5,937 bases of DNA, from contig CAZTVG010000020.1 of assembly GCA_964617015.1 (NCBI GenBank), positions 1 to 5,937 of the forward strand. The letters run 5' to 3'. The DNA is from ASMP01 sp964617015. GTDB taxonomy: Archaea; Nanobdellota; Nanobdellia; Pacearchaeales; GW2011-AR1. The translations under genes and the position numbers were made by a program. A model generated the notes under the pieces. The model did not search any database. It was not told the origin of the DNA and was given only the letters and a program-made list of their open reading frames with translations. Below, piece after piece: positions 1 through 5,815 of the stretch; within the stretch, counting starts at the first letter, position 1, and the number at the start of each line of letters is the position of its first letter.

Positions 1-26
1 TGTTATCACGCCCAGATAAACATAAA

Positions 27-36
27 TATTTAAATA
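27..36 (+). promoter_or_regulatory. Candidate TATA box for the nrdR-nrdJ operon
   Basis: The ten bases TATTTAAATA form a perfect palindrome and contain TTTAAATA, a good archaeal TATA element. Using the 29-base TATA-to-start spacing seen at the other two promoters in this window, transcription would begin near position 58 and leave a leader of roughly 57 bases before the nrdR ATG at 115. A second, poorer candidate (CTTTAAAG, 45-52) would give a shorter leader. Because the element is palindromic it could also serve a gene leaving the left edge on the minus strand, but no such gene can be confirmed here. Confidence 0.5.
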
Positions 37-94
37 CTCCTTAGCTTTAAAGTTTCTAATTTCTACAACCCCTGGTAATAAGAAGGGCTTGTAG

Positions 95-110
95 GCACAA
101 CATATTGTAT
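95..110 (+). promoter_or_regulatory. NrdR-box-like operator upstream of nrdR
   Basis: The 16 bases GCACAACATATTGTAT match 13 of 16 positions of the bacterial NrdR-box consensus as I recall it (acaCwAtATaTwGwgt), and the reverse complement also matches 13 of 16. The core ACAACATATTGT is a palindrome apart from one mismatched pair. It ends four bases before the nrdR ATG, so it lies inside the predicted transcript leader rather than over the TATA box. A repressor bound here could block early elongation or initiation. I infer that it is the autoregulatory site for the NrdR encoded next to it. I found no comparable box before the other genes in the window. Confidence 0.6.
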
Positions 111-114
111 TAAC

Positions 115-549
115 ATGGATTGCATGTATTGCTCTGGCAACACCAGAGTAACTGATAGGCGAAAATCTCCTGATGGAATAAGGAGGCGAAGAGAGTGCCT
201 GAAATGCAAAAAAAGATTCACCACTTATGAAAAAATAAGCAAAGGTGAATTCTTTGTTACAAAGAAAGACGGCCGTCGCGAGAAGTTTTCCAGGGAAAAG
301 CTTGAGAAAGGAATAGAGAAAGCTTTTGAAAAACGTCCTATCTCAAAGGAAAAAATAGAAAAAATGATAAACGAAATTGAGGAACAGTTAATGAAAAAAG
401 GAAAAAAAGAAATTAAAAGCGATTTTATAGGGGAATTGGTTATGAAAAAAATAAAGAAGCTTGATAACGTGGCATACATAAGATTTGCATCTGTTTACAG
501 GGATTTTCAGGATGTCAGTGATTTTAAAAAAGAACTGAGGGGTTTGTAA
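115..549 (+). CDS. nrdR: Transcriptional repressor NrdR (zinc ribbon plus ATP cone)
   Basis: NrdR represses ribonucleotide reductase genes by binding NrdR boxes, with (d)ATP bound to its ATP cone setting oligomeric state and DNA affinity. The protein is 144 residues, close to the usual family length of about 150. Residues 1-40 are the zinc ribbon with C3, C6, C28 and C31 and the basic stretch RRRRECLKCKKRFTTYE (23-39). The ATP cone follows at about 46-132, with KKDGRREKF (50-58) and VAYIRFASVYRDF (119-131), both near-identical to bacterial NrdR. The ATG at 115 is the only usable start, since the frame is open only from 82 with no other start codon, and it places C3 as in the family. No Shine-Dalgarno sits at normal distance. 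It lies one base before nrdJ, and a box for its own product lies just upstream. NrdR is mainly bacterial, so finding it with archaeal-type promoters suggests transfer. Confidence 0.96.
   Translation: MDCMYCSGNTRVTDRRKSPDGIRRRRECLKCKKRFTTYEKISKGEFFVTKKDGRREKFSREKLEKGIEKAFEKRPISKEKIEKMINEIEEQLMKKGKKEIKSDFIGELVMKKIKKLDNVAYIRFASVYRDFQDVSDFKKELRGL
129..151 (+). repeat. Inverted repeat / potential hairpin inside the start of nrdR
   Basis: A 9-pair stem (129-137 with 143-151, one G-U pair) encloses the 5-base loop CAACA. The inner six pairs, CTCTGG and CCAGAG, are perfect and GC-rich in an otherwise AT-rich region. The hairpin begins 14 bases after the start of the nrdR ATG, over the codons of the zinc-ribbon N-terminus. 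It could slow initiating ribosomes or be a coding coincidence; only the pairing itself is seen. Confidence 0.4.
537..542 (+). promoter_or_regulatory. Ribosome binding site of nrdJ
   Basis: GAGGGG lies within the last codons of nrdR, eight bases before the nrdJ ATG at 551. It can pair with the CCUCC end of 16S rRNA and supports 551 as the start. It is the only clear Shine-Dalgarno in the window, which fits a downstream gene in an operon where leaderless initiation is impossible. Confidence 0.55.
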
Positions 550-550
550 A

Positions 551-3490
551 ATGGGTGAGCAAAGAACAGGATTAAATTATGGAAGACACTTTACTACAGA
601 AGGCCGGAATGTTTATGATGGTTTTACATACACTAAAAATGATATTGCTATAACTGATGAAAATGGTCTCGTCACTTTTGTTCAAAAAGATGTTGAGTTT
701 CCTTCTAAATGGAGTCCTCTTGCAAGAAAAATTGTTGCCTCAAAGTATTTTTATGGGGAGAAAAAAACTTCTGAAAGAGAGGTGTCCCTAAGAGATTTGG
801 TCGGAAGAGTTAGTGGGTATATTTCAGAATGGGCTGAAAGACAAAATTATTTTGATTCTCCTGAAGCTGTTGAAGCTTTTAGAGATGAACTGGCATATTT
901 GCACATTAGTCAAAGAATGGCTTTTAATTCTCCTGTCTGGTTTAATGTTGGGATTCACAAAATTGCAGGTAACGGGGTAGATGAACAAAAGTTAGGATTT
1001 GTTGTTGATGAGTCTGAAGAAAGAGAAGTTAAAAGATTACCTATTGGTATGGATAGATTTTATCCTCAAACATCTGCTTGTTTCATTCAACGTGTTGATG
1101 ACACCATGGAAAGCATTATGCAATTAGCCTACAACGAAGCCATGTTGTTTAAGCACGGTTCTGGCACAGGAACCAATCTTTCCTCTTTGAGATCTTCCAG
1201 GGAAAAATTATCTGGTGGAGGAAAACCCTCGGGACCTCTGGCTTATTGGGCTTTTTATGACAAGGTTGCTGGAATTGTTAAATCAGGAGGTAAAACAAGG
1301 AGAGCTGCCAAAATGGATATTCTTAACGTTGACCACCCTGATATAATGGAATTTCTAAAATCTAAACAAAGAGAAGAAGAAAAAATACACATACTAAGAA
1401 AGGCTGGAATTAGTGTTGTTGAAGCTCAAGAAAGTGTTAATTATCAAAACACAAATATTTCTATAAGAGTTACAGATTCTTTCATGGAAGCTGTTGAAAT
1501 GGGGGAAGAATGGAAAACAGTTCCTGTCCATAGTAAATCAATGGTAGATGAAATGCCTGTGTATGATGCGAGAGAACTCATGAAAGCTATGGCTGAAGGA
1601 GCTCATGGTTGCGGAGATCCAGGAATCCAATTTCACGACACAATAAATAGATGGCATACAGCCCCTAACACAGCCCCAATAAGAGCATCTAACCCTTGCT
1701 CTGAATACATGCATGTAGATGATAGTTCGTGTAATTTGGCTTCCCTAAACCTTATGAAATTTATAGAAAGTAGTGTTTTCAAAGTAGAAGATTTTAGAAA
1801 TGCTGTCAGAACAACTGCAATAGCCCAGGATTTGGAGTTTGACAATTCTAGTTATCCAACAGAGTCTATTGCCAGAAATTCCCACAGATTAAGAAATCTG
1901 GGAATGGGTTATGCTAACCTTGGCTCCTTGATAATGTCTCTGGCTTTGCCTTATGATTCACCTGAAGCAAGAGCTGTTGCTGCTTCCATAACTGCTCTTC
2001 AAACAGGAATAGTTTATGAAACTTCGGCAGAGATGGCTGAAAAAATTGGGCCATTCAAGGAATTTGAAAAAAATAAAATCCCTATGCTTAACGTTATGAG
2101 AATGCACAGAGATGCTTTAGACAATATTGATCGTCCAAAACTTCCTAAAGGATTGGAAGCTGTTCTGGATGAAGCTTATGCCACATGGAATAGAGTGGTT
2201 GAGAAAGGTGAAAAGCACGGATTTAGAAATGCACAGGCAACTGTTTTGGCTCCAACAGGAACAATTGGTTATTTTATGGATTGTGATACTTTAGGCGTTG
2301 AACCTGAAATAGGGATGGTACAAACAAAATTGCTTGCCGACAAGGCAGGAGTTTTGAGAAGAGTCAACGGAATGGTGGAGTCTGTTCTGACAAAACTAGG
2401 ATATAGTGAAGTTCAAGTTTCAGACATTAAAAGTTATATTGCAGGACACCAAGAGCTTGAAGGAACACCTCATTTAAAGAGTGAAGATCATGATTTAGTC
2501 GAAAGGATTAGAAAAAGTAAAGTAACTATATCAAATGGAAAAGAGGAATTGGAAGCGGTGGGCTATAACAATCAACAAATAAAAGACATTATGGATTACT
2601 TGGATGGTCATGAAACAATGGAGGGCGCCCCGCATATTCAAGAAGAGCATTTAGCTATTTTTGATTGCTCAAATAAACCATCTTGGGCCAAAAGATCTAT
2701 TTCTGCTGAAGGGCATGTAAACATGATGGCTTCTGTGCAGCCTTTTATTTCTGGTGCTATCTCTAAAACAGTCAACATGCCGAAAGAGTCCACTATTGAA
2801 GATATAGAAAGAATTTATAGAGAAGCTCATCAAAAAGGAATTAAATCAATTGCCATTTATAGAGATGGAAGCAAAGGAGTTCAGGTTTTGAGCTTTAGAA
2901 AGGGTGGGCTTGAGGAAGTAGTTCAGAATCCTGTAAGAAGGAAACTTCCCATCACTAGTAATTCAATAAGACATAAATTTAGTGTTGTCGGGCATGAAGG
3001 CTATCTTCATGTTGGGTTATATAAAGATGGGGTTCCTGGAGAAATATTTATCAATATGTCAAAAGAAGGAACAACTATTGGTGGCTTAATGGATGCATTT
3101 GCAACCTCTACTTCATTAAACTTACAATATGGTGTGCCGCTAGAGACTTTAGTTAAAAAATTCAGGCATCAAAGATTTGAACCTTCGGGAATGGTTTATG
3201 AAGGCCATCCAGAGATTAAAACAGCAGATTCCATCATTGATTATATTTTTAATTGGTTGGGCAAACAATTTTTACCAAATATGGAAAATGGTGAAGTGTC
3301 TTCAGGACAGCAACCAAAAATAGAACGTCCAAAAACCAATGATATGCATAGTAATTTAAATCAAAATAATGGTGAAGAAGAGATGGGAAGTTTTTGTATG
3401 GGTTGTGGAAATCAAATGACTAAAAGAGGTAACTGTGAGCAAATTTGTAATTCTTGTGGTCATCGAGACTTAACTGGTTGTGGTGGTTAG
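551..3490 (+). CDS. nrdJ: Adenosylcobalamin-dependent class II ribonucleotide reductase
   Basis: NrdJ reduces ribonucleotides to deoxyribonucleotides using adenosylcobalamin as radical generator, so it needs neither oxygen nor a small subunit. The 979-residue protein has no N-terminal ATP cone. Visible motifs are FNSPVWFNVG (from 125); C177 in SACFIQ, the N-terminal redox cysteine; HGSGTGTN (202-209); NPCSE with N381, thiyl-radical C383 and E385; and C394 in SSCNLASLNL, partner of C177. The 383-to-394 spacing of 11 equals that of the Thermotoga maritima enzyme (322 to 333). PTGTIG is at 568-573 and QPFISGAIS at 730-738. Residues 616-703 carry two copies of a GY-x-GH-x-EG-x-PH unit, as in related NrdJ proteins. 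A TSCPD domain occupies about 805-905, followed by a polar Asn/Gln-rich linker and a tail with C949, C952, C962, C966, C969 and C977 that probably relays electrons to the active site. The frame is intact. It is co-transcribed with nrdR and likely controlled by it. Confidence 0.97.
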   Translation: MGEQRTGLNYGRHFTTEGRNVYDGFTYTKNDIAITDENGLVTFVQKDVEFPSKWSPLARKIVASKYFYGEKKTSEREVSLRDLVGRVSGYISEWAERQNYFDSPEAVEAFRDELAYLHISQRMAFNSPVWFNVGIHKIAGNGVDEQKLGFVVDESEEREVKRLPIGMDRFYPQTSACFIQRVDDTMESIMQLAYNEAMLFKHGSGTGTNLSSLRSSREKLSGGGKPSGPLAYWAFYDKVAGIVKSGGKTRRAAKMDILNVDHPDIMEFLKSKQREEEKIHILRKAGISVVEAQESVNYQNTNISIRVTDSFMEAVEMGEEWKTVPVHSKSMVDEMPVYDARELMKAMAEGAHGCGDPGIQFHDTINRWHTAPNTAPIRASNPCSEYMHVDDSSCNLASLNLMKFIESSVFKVEDFRNAVRTTAIAQDLEFDNSSYPTESIARNSHRLRNLGMGYANLGSLIMSLALPYDSPEARAVAASITALQTGIVYETSAEMAEKIGPFKEFEKNKIPMLNVMRMHRDALDNIDRPKLPKGLEAVLDEAYATWNRVVEKGEKHGFRNAQATVLAPTGTIGYFMDCDTLGVEPEIGMVQTKLLADKAGVLRRVNGMVESVLTKLGYSEVQVSDIKSYIAGHQELEGTPHLKSEDHDLVERIRKSKVTISNGKEELEAVGYNNQQIKDIMDYLDGHETMEGAPHIQEEHLAIFDCSNKPSWAKRSISAEGHVNMMASVQPFISGAISKTVNMPKESTIEDIERIYREAHQKGIKSIAIYRDGSKGVQVLSFRKGGLEEVVQNPVRRKLPITSNSIRHKFSVVGHEGYLHVGLYKDGVPGEIFINMSKEGTTIGGLMDAFATSTSLNLQYGVPLETLVKKFRHQRFEPSGMVYEGHPEIKTADSIIDYIFNWLGKQFLPNMENGEVSSGQQPKIERPKTNDMHSNLNQNNGEEEMGSFCMGCGNQMTKRGNCEQICNSCGHRDLTGCGG

Positions 3491-3526
3491 TTAAAAATTA
3501 AAAGGTAATATTTCATCACAAATATC

Positions 3527-3535
3527 TTTATAAAA
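3527..3535 (+). promoter_or_regulatory. TATA box of the dcd-like/thyA/folA unit
   Basis: TTTATAAAA lies in the 65-base gap after nrdJ. Its first T is 29 bases before the ATG at 3556 and its centre about 25 bases before it, so transcription should start at or next to the ATG and give a leaderless message. No Shine-Dalgarno precedes this gene, in agreement. The rest of the gap (3491-3555) is A/T-rich with no gene. Confidence 0.65.
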
Positions 3536-3555
3536 TTAACAAATTTCATTCTGAA

Positions 3556-4137
3556 ATGATAATTTCTGCATTAAGAGTTTTAGAGTTGAATAAAGAACAT
3601 AATTTAGTCAGTGGTTTAAGTGAAAGAGAACAATCTAATCCAGAAGGAGTTGATATTGATTTGAGAGTTGGGAGAGTTGAGGAAATTGTTGGTGATAGTT
3701 TTCTCGGTGTAACTGAAAGACATTCAGCTAAGACTAATTTAATAGCAGATATAGAAAATGATGGTGAAAAGAGAATTACTATGAAACCTGGAGATTATTT
3801 TCTTGTAAGGACTATGGAAAAGGTTAATTGTCCTTCTAGTCCTGTCCTCTATGAAAAAAGCCTGCCTCCAGGCTATATTATACCTGATATACGCCCAAGA
3901 GTTTCTCTTCAAAAAGCAGGAATTAGTCTTGATTGCTCAACAACAAACCCAGGATATTCTGGGCAACTTGTATTTGGAATGGCAAATAATAGCAAACATA
4001 ATTTTAATTTTGAACTGGGTGCGAGAATGTTTAAGATTTATTGGAAACCTGTGGTCGGTGGCATAAAGAGAGCATATTCCGGACAGCACCAGGGAGGAAG
4101 AATTACCAGCCAAGGAGAAAAAGAAAAACAAAACTGA
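3556..4137 (+). CDS. dCTP deaminase / dUTPase-fold family protein, catalytic residues atypical
   Basis: This 193-residue protein has the layout of the trimeric dCTP deaminase/dUTPase superfamily: LSEREQSNPEGVDIDLRVG (21-39) near the N-terminus, KPGDYFLVRTMEKVN (77-91), IRPRVSLQKAG (112-122), TTNPGYSGQLVFGMANNS (129-146), LGARMFKIYW (154-163) and a closing tail YSGQHQGGR (174-182). Members remove dUTP or deaminate dCTP, in both cases feeding dUMP formation, which fits its place before thyA with a 19-base gap. By motif alignment the residues expected to do chemistry are changed. The conserved Asp before PG is N131, the position of E. coli Dcd Glu138 is G141, the first Ser of PRSS is V116 and Arg115 is K120. 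Loss of the Glu argues against ordinary deamination, and the Asp change casts doubt on ordinary dUTPase activity too. I therefore give no symbol. The start fits a leaderless promoter. The last residues are lysine-rich and beyond the family core. Confidence 0.82.
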   Translation: MIISALRVLELNKEHNLVSGLSEREQSNPEGVDIDLRVGRVEEIVGDSFLGVTERHSAKTNLIADIENDGEKRITMKPGDYFLVRTMEKVNCPSSPVLYEKSLPPGYIIPDIRPRVSLQKAGISLDCSTTNPGYSGQLVFGMANNSKHNFNFELGARMFKIYWKPVVGGIKRAYSGQHQGGRITSQGEKEKQN

Positions 4138-4156
4138 AACTTATTAAAATTACAAC

Positions 4157-5287
4157 ATGGTAAAACAATATTTAAAGCATTCCAAGGAAATTCTTTCTTC
4201 AAAATCTGCAAAATTTAAATTCAATGAAAGAAGAGGCCTGGGACGCATTTATCTTTTTGGATGTCAAAACAGGTATGACCTTAATGAAGGCTTTCCATTA
4301 TTGACAACTAAAAGAGTTGGTTTTAAAACAATTTCTCACGAATTAATTTGGTTTTTAAGCGGTGAAACCAACATAAAATATCTTGCTGATAATAATGTTC
4401 ACATATGGGATGATGACACTTTTAATCATAACCTTGAGGGAATGGTAAAAGAAAGCATATTTCCAGAAGTATTTACAAAGTATTCTGAAGAGTGGCTCGC
4501 TGCAAGAGAAAAATATGTTAAAATGATAAAAGAAGATTCTGAATTTGCTGCGAGATGGGGGGATTTGGGGCCTGTTTATGGTTCACAATGGCTGCACTGG
4601 CCGAAGTTTAGCCCTATTACTCTTGAGATTAATGGAGAGAGAAAAGAGTATTATGTAAAAGATCCTAACGGTATAAATCAGATTGAATCAGTAATTCAAG
4701 GCATGAAAAAAGATGTTGCTTCTGCAAGACACATGGTTAATGCCTGGAACCCACAAGAAATTTCAGAGATGGCCTTGCCTCCATGTCATACGCTTTTTCA
4801 ACTTAATTCTGATGGAAAACAACTGGATTTACAACTCTATCAAAGGGCTTGCGACATGTTTCTAGGTGTCCCGTTCAATATAGCCAGTTATTCCCTGCTT
4901 ACAACGATTCTTGCAAAAGAATTAGGATTAAAAGTGGGAGAATTTGTGCACACGTTTGGAGATGTTCATTTCTATTGCGGAGCTGGTGAGAGGGCAAAAT
5001 GGTACAGAGATAACTTTGATAAGTTTAAGCGCAGGATAAGAAATACCAACACTCCTGAAGGTTATCAATCTTTTCTTGAAGAATTAAACAATAAACTGCC
5101 TCCGGAAGATAAGGGAAAAGAGGGAATGGATCATGTTACAGGAATTCTTGAGCAATTAGCAAGAGCTCCAAGAGAATTACCAAGGGTAATTATTGCTGAT
5201 AAGCCTTACAACGAATTAACTATAGGTGATTTCAGACTTGAGGGTTATAATCCAGAACCAGCGATAAGAAGAACTCTGGCTGTTTAA
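4157..5287 (+). CDS. thyA: Thymidylate synthase ThyA, enlarged form
   Basis: ThyA converts dUMP to dTMP using methylenetetrahydrofolate and releases dihydrofolate. Residues 1-6 (MVKQYL) align with the E. coli start MKQYL, confirming the ATG; no Shine-Dalgarno is visible. Catalytic C210 lies in ALPPCH. R230, D233 and N241 in QRACDMFLGVPFNIASY, and H271 and Y273 in HTFGDVHFY, match E. coli R166, D169, N177, H207 and Y209 with identical spacing. At 376 residues it is about 110 longer than the 264-residue E. coli enzyme. One insertion of roughly 48 residues (about 87-134) lies between the HIWD and GDLGPVYG motifs, where Lactobacillus casei ThyA also has an insert. A second of about 50 residues (about 275-324) follows Y273. 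A shorter extension lies at about 150-172. The usual SRR pair is S-A-R (189-191), so one dUMP-phosphate arginine of the neighbouring subunit is A190. folA follows with no gap. Confidence 0.97.
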   Translation: MVKQYLKHSKEILSSKSAKFKFNERRGLGRIYLFGCQNRYDLNEGFPLLTTKRVGFKTISHELIWFLSGETNIKYLADNNVHIWDDDTFNHNLEGMVKESIFPEVFTKYSEEWLAAREKYVKMIKEDSEFAARWGDLGPVYGSQWLHWPKFSPITLEINGERKEYYVKDPNGINQIESVIQGMKKDVASARHMVNAWNPQEISEMALPPCHTLFQLNSDGKQLDLQLYQRACDMFLGVPFNIASYSLLTTILAKELGLKVGEFVHTFGDVHFYCGAGERAKWYRDNFDKFKRRIRNTNTPEGYQSFLEELNNKLPPEDKGKEGMDHVTGILEQLARAPRELPRVIIADKPYNELTIGDFRLEGYNPEPAIRRTLAV

Positions 5288-5779
5288 ATGAATTTAATAA
5301 TAATTGCTGCTGCTTCAGAAAATAATGTTATTGGCATAGAAGGAAGAATTCCATGGAATATTCCTGAAGACAAGAAAAGGTTCAGAGGTCTTACAAAAGA
5401 CCATCCTGTGATTATGGGAAGAAAAACATATGAATCACTTCCCCCTAAATTCAGACCCTTGCCTCAAAGAAAAAACATCATTCTTTCAAACACCCTTGCA
5501 TCAGAAGAAGGAATTTATATTGCAGAGAATATTGAAGAAGCATTAGGGTTAACAGATGATAAGGACAGCTATATTATTGGTGGAGGAGAAATTTATGAAT
5601 TATTTTTACCATTTACAGACAAGATAGAACTCACAAGAATTCATCGGCATTTCAAGGGAGATGCCTTCTTTCCGGAAGTAGATTGGAAAGATTGGAATCT
5701 AGTTCATGAAGAAAAAAATTTAAGTGAAAGCGGATTCCCCTACTCTTTTTTGACCTATGAGAAGAGAATAAACCCTTAA
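5288..5779 (+). CDS. folA: Dihydrofolate reductase
   Basis: Dihydrofolate reductase regenerates tetrahydrofolate from the dihydrofolate ThyA makes, using NADPH. The 163-residue protein matches E. coli FolA (159 residues) along its length. AAASENNVIG opens the fold (7-16), IPW (21-23) forms the Met20-type loop with Ile in place of Met20, and D28 in IPEDKKRF corresponds to catalytic D27. IMGRKTYES (42-50) binds NADPH, R61 in LPQRKNIILS matches the R57 that holds the folate glutamate, IIGGGEIYE (96-104) is the second nucleotide loop, and T116 matches T113. The ATG directly abuts the thyA stop and has no strong Shine-Dalgarno, so translation is probably coupled by termination and reinitiation. 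This tightly matches output of the two enzymes. No key residue is missing. Confidence 0.96.
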   Translation: MNLIIIAAASENNVIGIEGRIPWNIPEDKKRFRGLTKDHPVIMGRKTYESLPPKFRPLPQRKNIILSNTLASEEGIYIAENIEEALGLTDDKDSYIIGGGEIYELFLPFTDKIELTRIHRHFKGDAFFPEVDWKDWNLVHEEKNLSESGFPYSFLTYEKRINP

Positions 5780-5786
5780 GAAAACT

Positions 5787-5795
5787 TTTATAAAT
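5787..5795 (+). promoter_or_regulatory. TATA box of the thioredoxin gene
   Basis: TTTATAAAT starts eight bases after the folA stop, with an A-rich stretch (GAAAAC) just upstream that could act as a TFB recognition element. Its first T is 29 bases before the ATG at 5816, exactly as at the promoter near 3527, predicting a leaderless message. The thioredoxin gene is therefore probably transcribed separately from folA despite lying only 36 bases away. Confidence 0.65.
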
Positions 5796-5815
5796 CCTCA
5801 GAATTCTTAAACCTT

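Noticed and set aside
45..52. CTTTAAAG as the main promoter of the nrdR operon
   Set aside because: A weaker TATA match than the palindrome at 27-36 and it does not give a leaderless start either; kept only as an alternative.
225..479. Minus-strand open frame of 84 codons opposite nrdR
   Set aside because: Its Phe/Ser/Ile-rich product is simply the antisense of the Lys/Glu-rich NrdR coding sequence; no start signal or family resemblance.
1633..1845. Minus-strand open frame of 70 codons inside nrdJ
   Set aside because: It lies opposite the highly conserved NPCSE/SCNLASLNL region, whose coding constraint explains the open frame; no promoter or recognisable protein.
2396..2660. Two similar GY...GH...EGAPH units in NrdJ (residues 616-703), considered as a novel duplication
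   Set aside because: The same paired units occur in other long class II reductases as I know them, so it is a family trait, and the DNA copies are not near-identical.
3395..3487. Cysteine-rich NrdJ C-terminus considered as a fused zinc-finger regulator
   Set aside because: Class II reductases of this type normally end in such a CxxC tail used for redox relay; no extra domain needs to be invoked.
3859..3874. Perfect 6-base inverted repeat AGCCTG/CAGGCT with a 4-base loop inside the dCTP deaminase/dUTPase-fold gene
   Set aside because: It lies mid-gene, is not followed by a T-run, and short stems of this size are expected by chance; not a terminator.
3851..4131. Two small open frames overlapping the dCTP deaminase/dUTPase-fold gene (one per strand)
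   Set aside because: Both are out-of-frame shadows of a gene with clear family motifs along its length; neither has a start signal.
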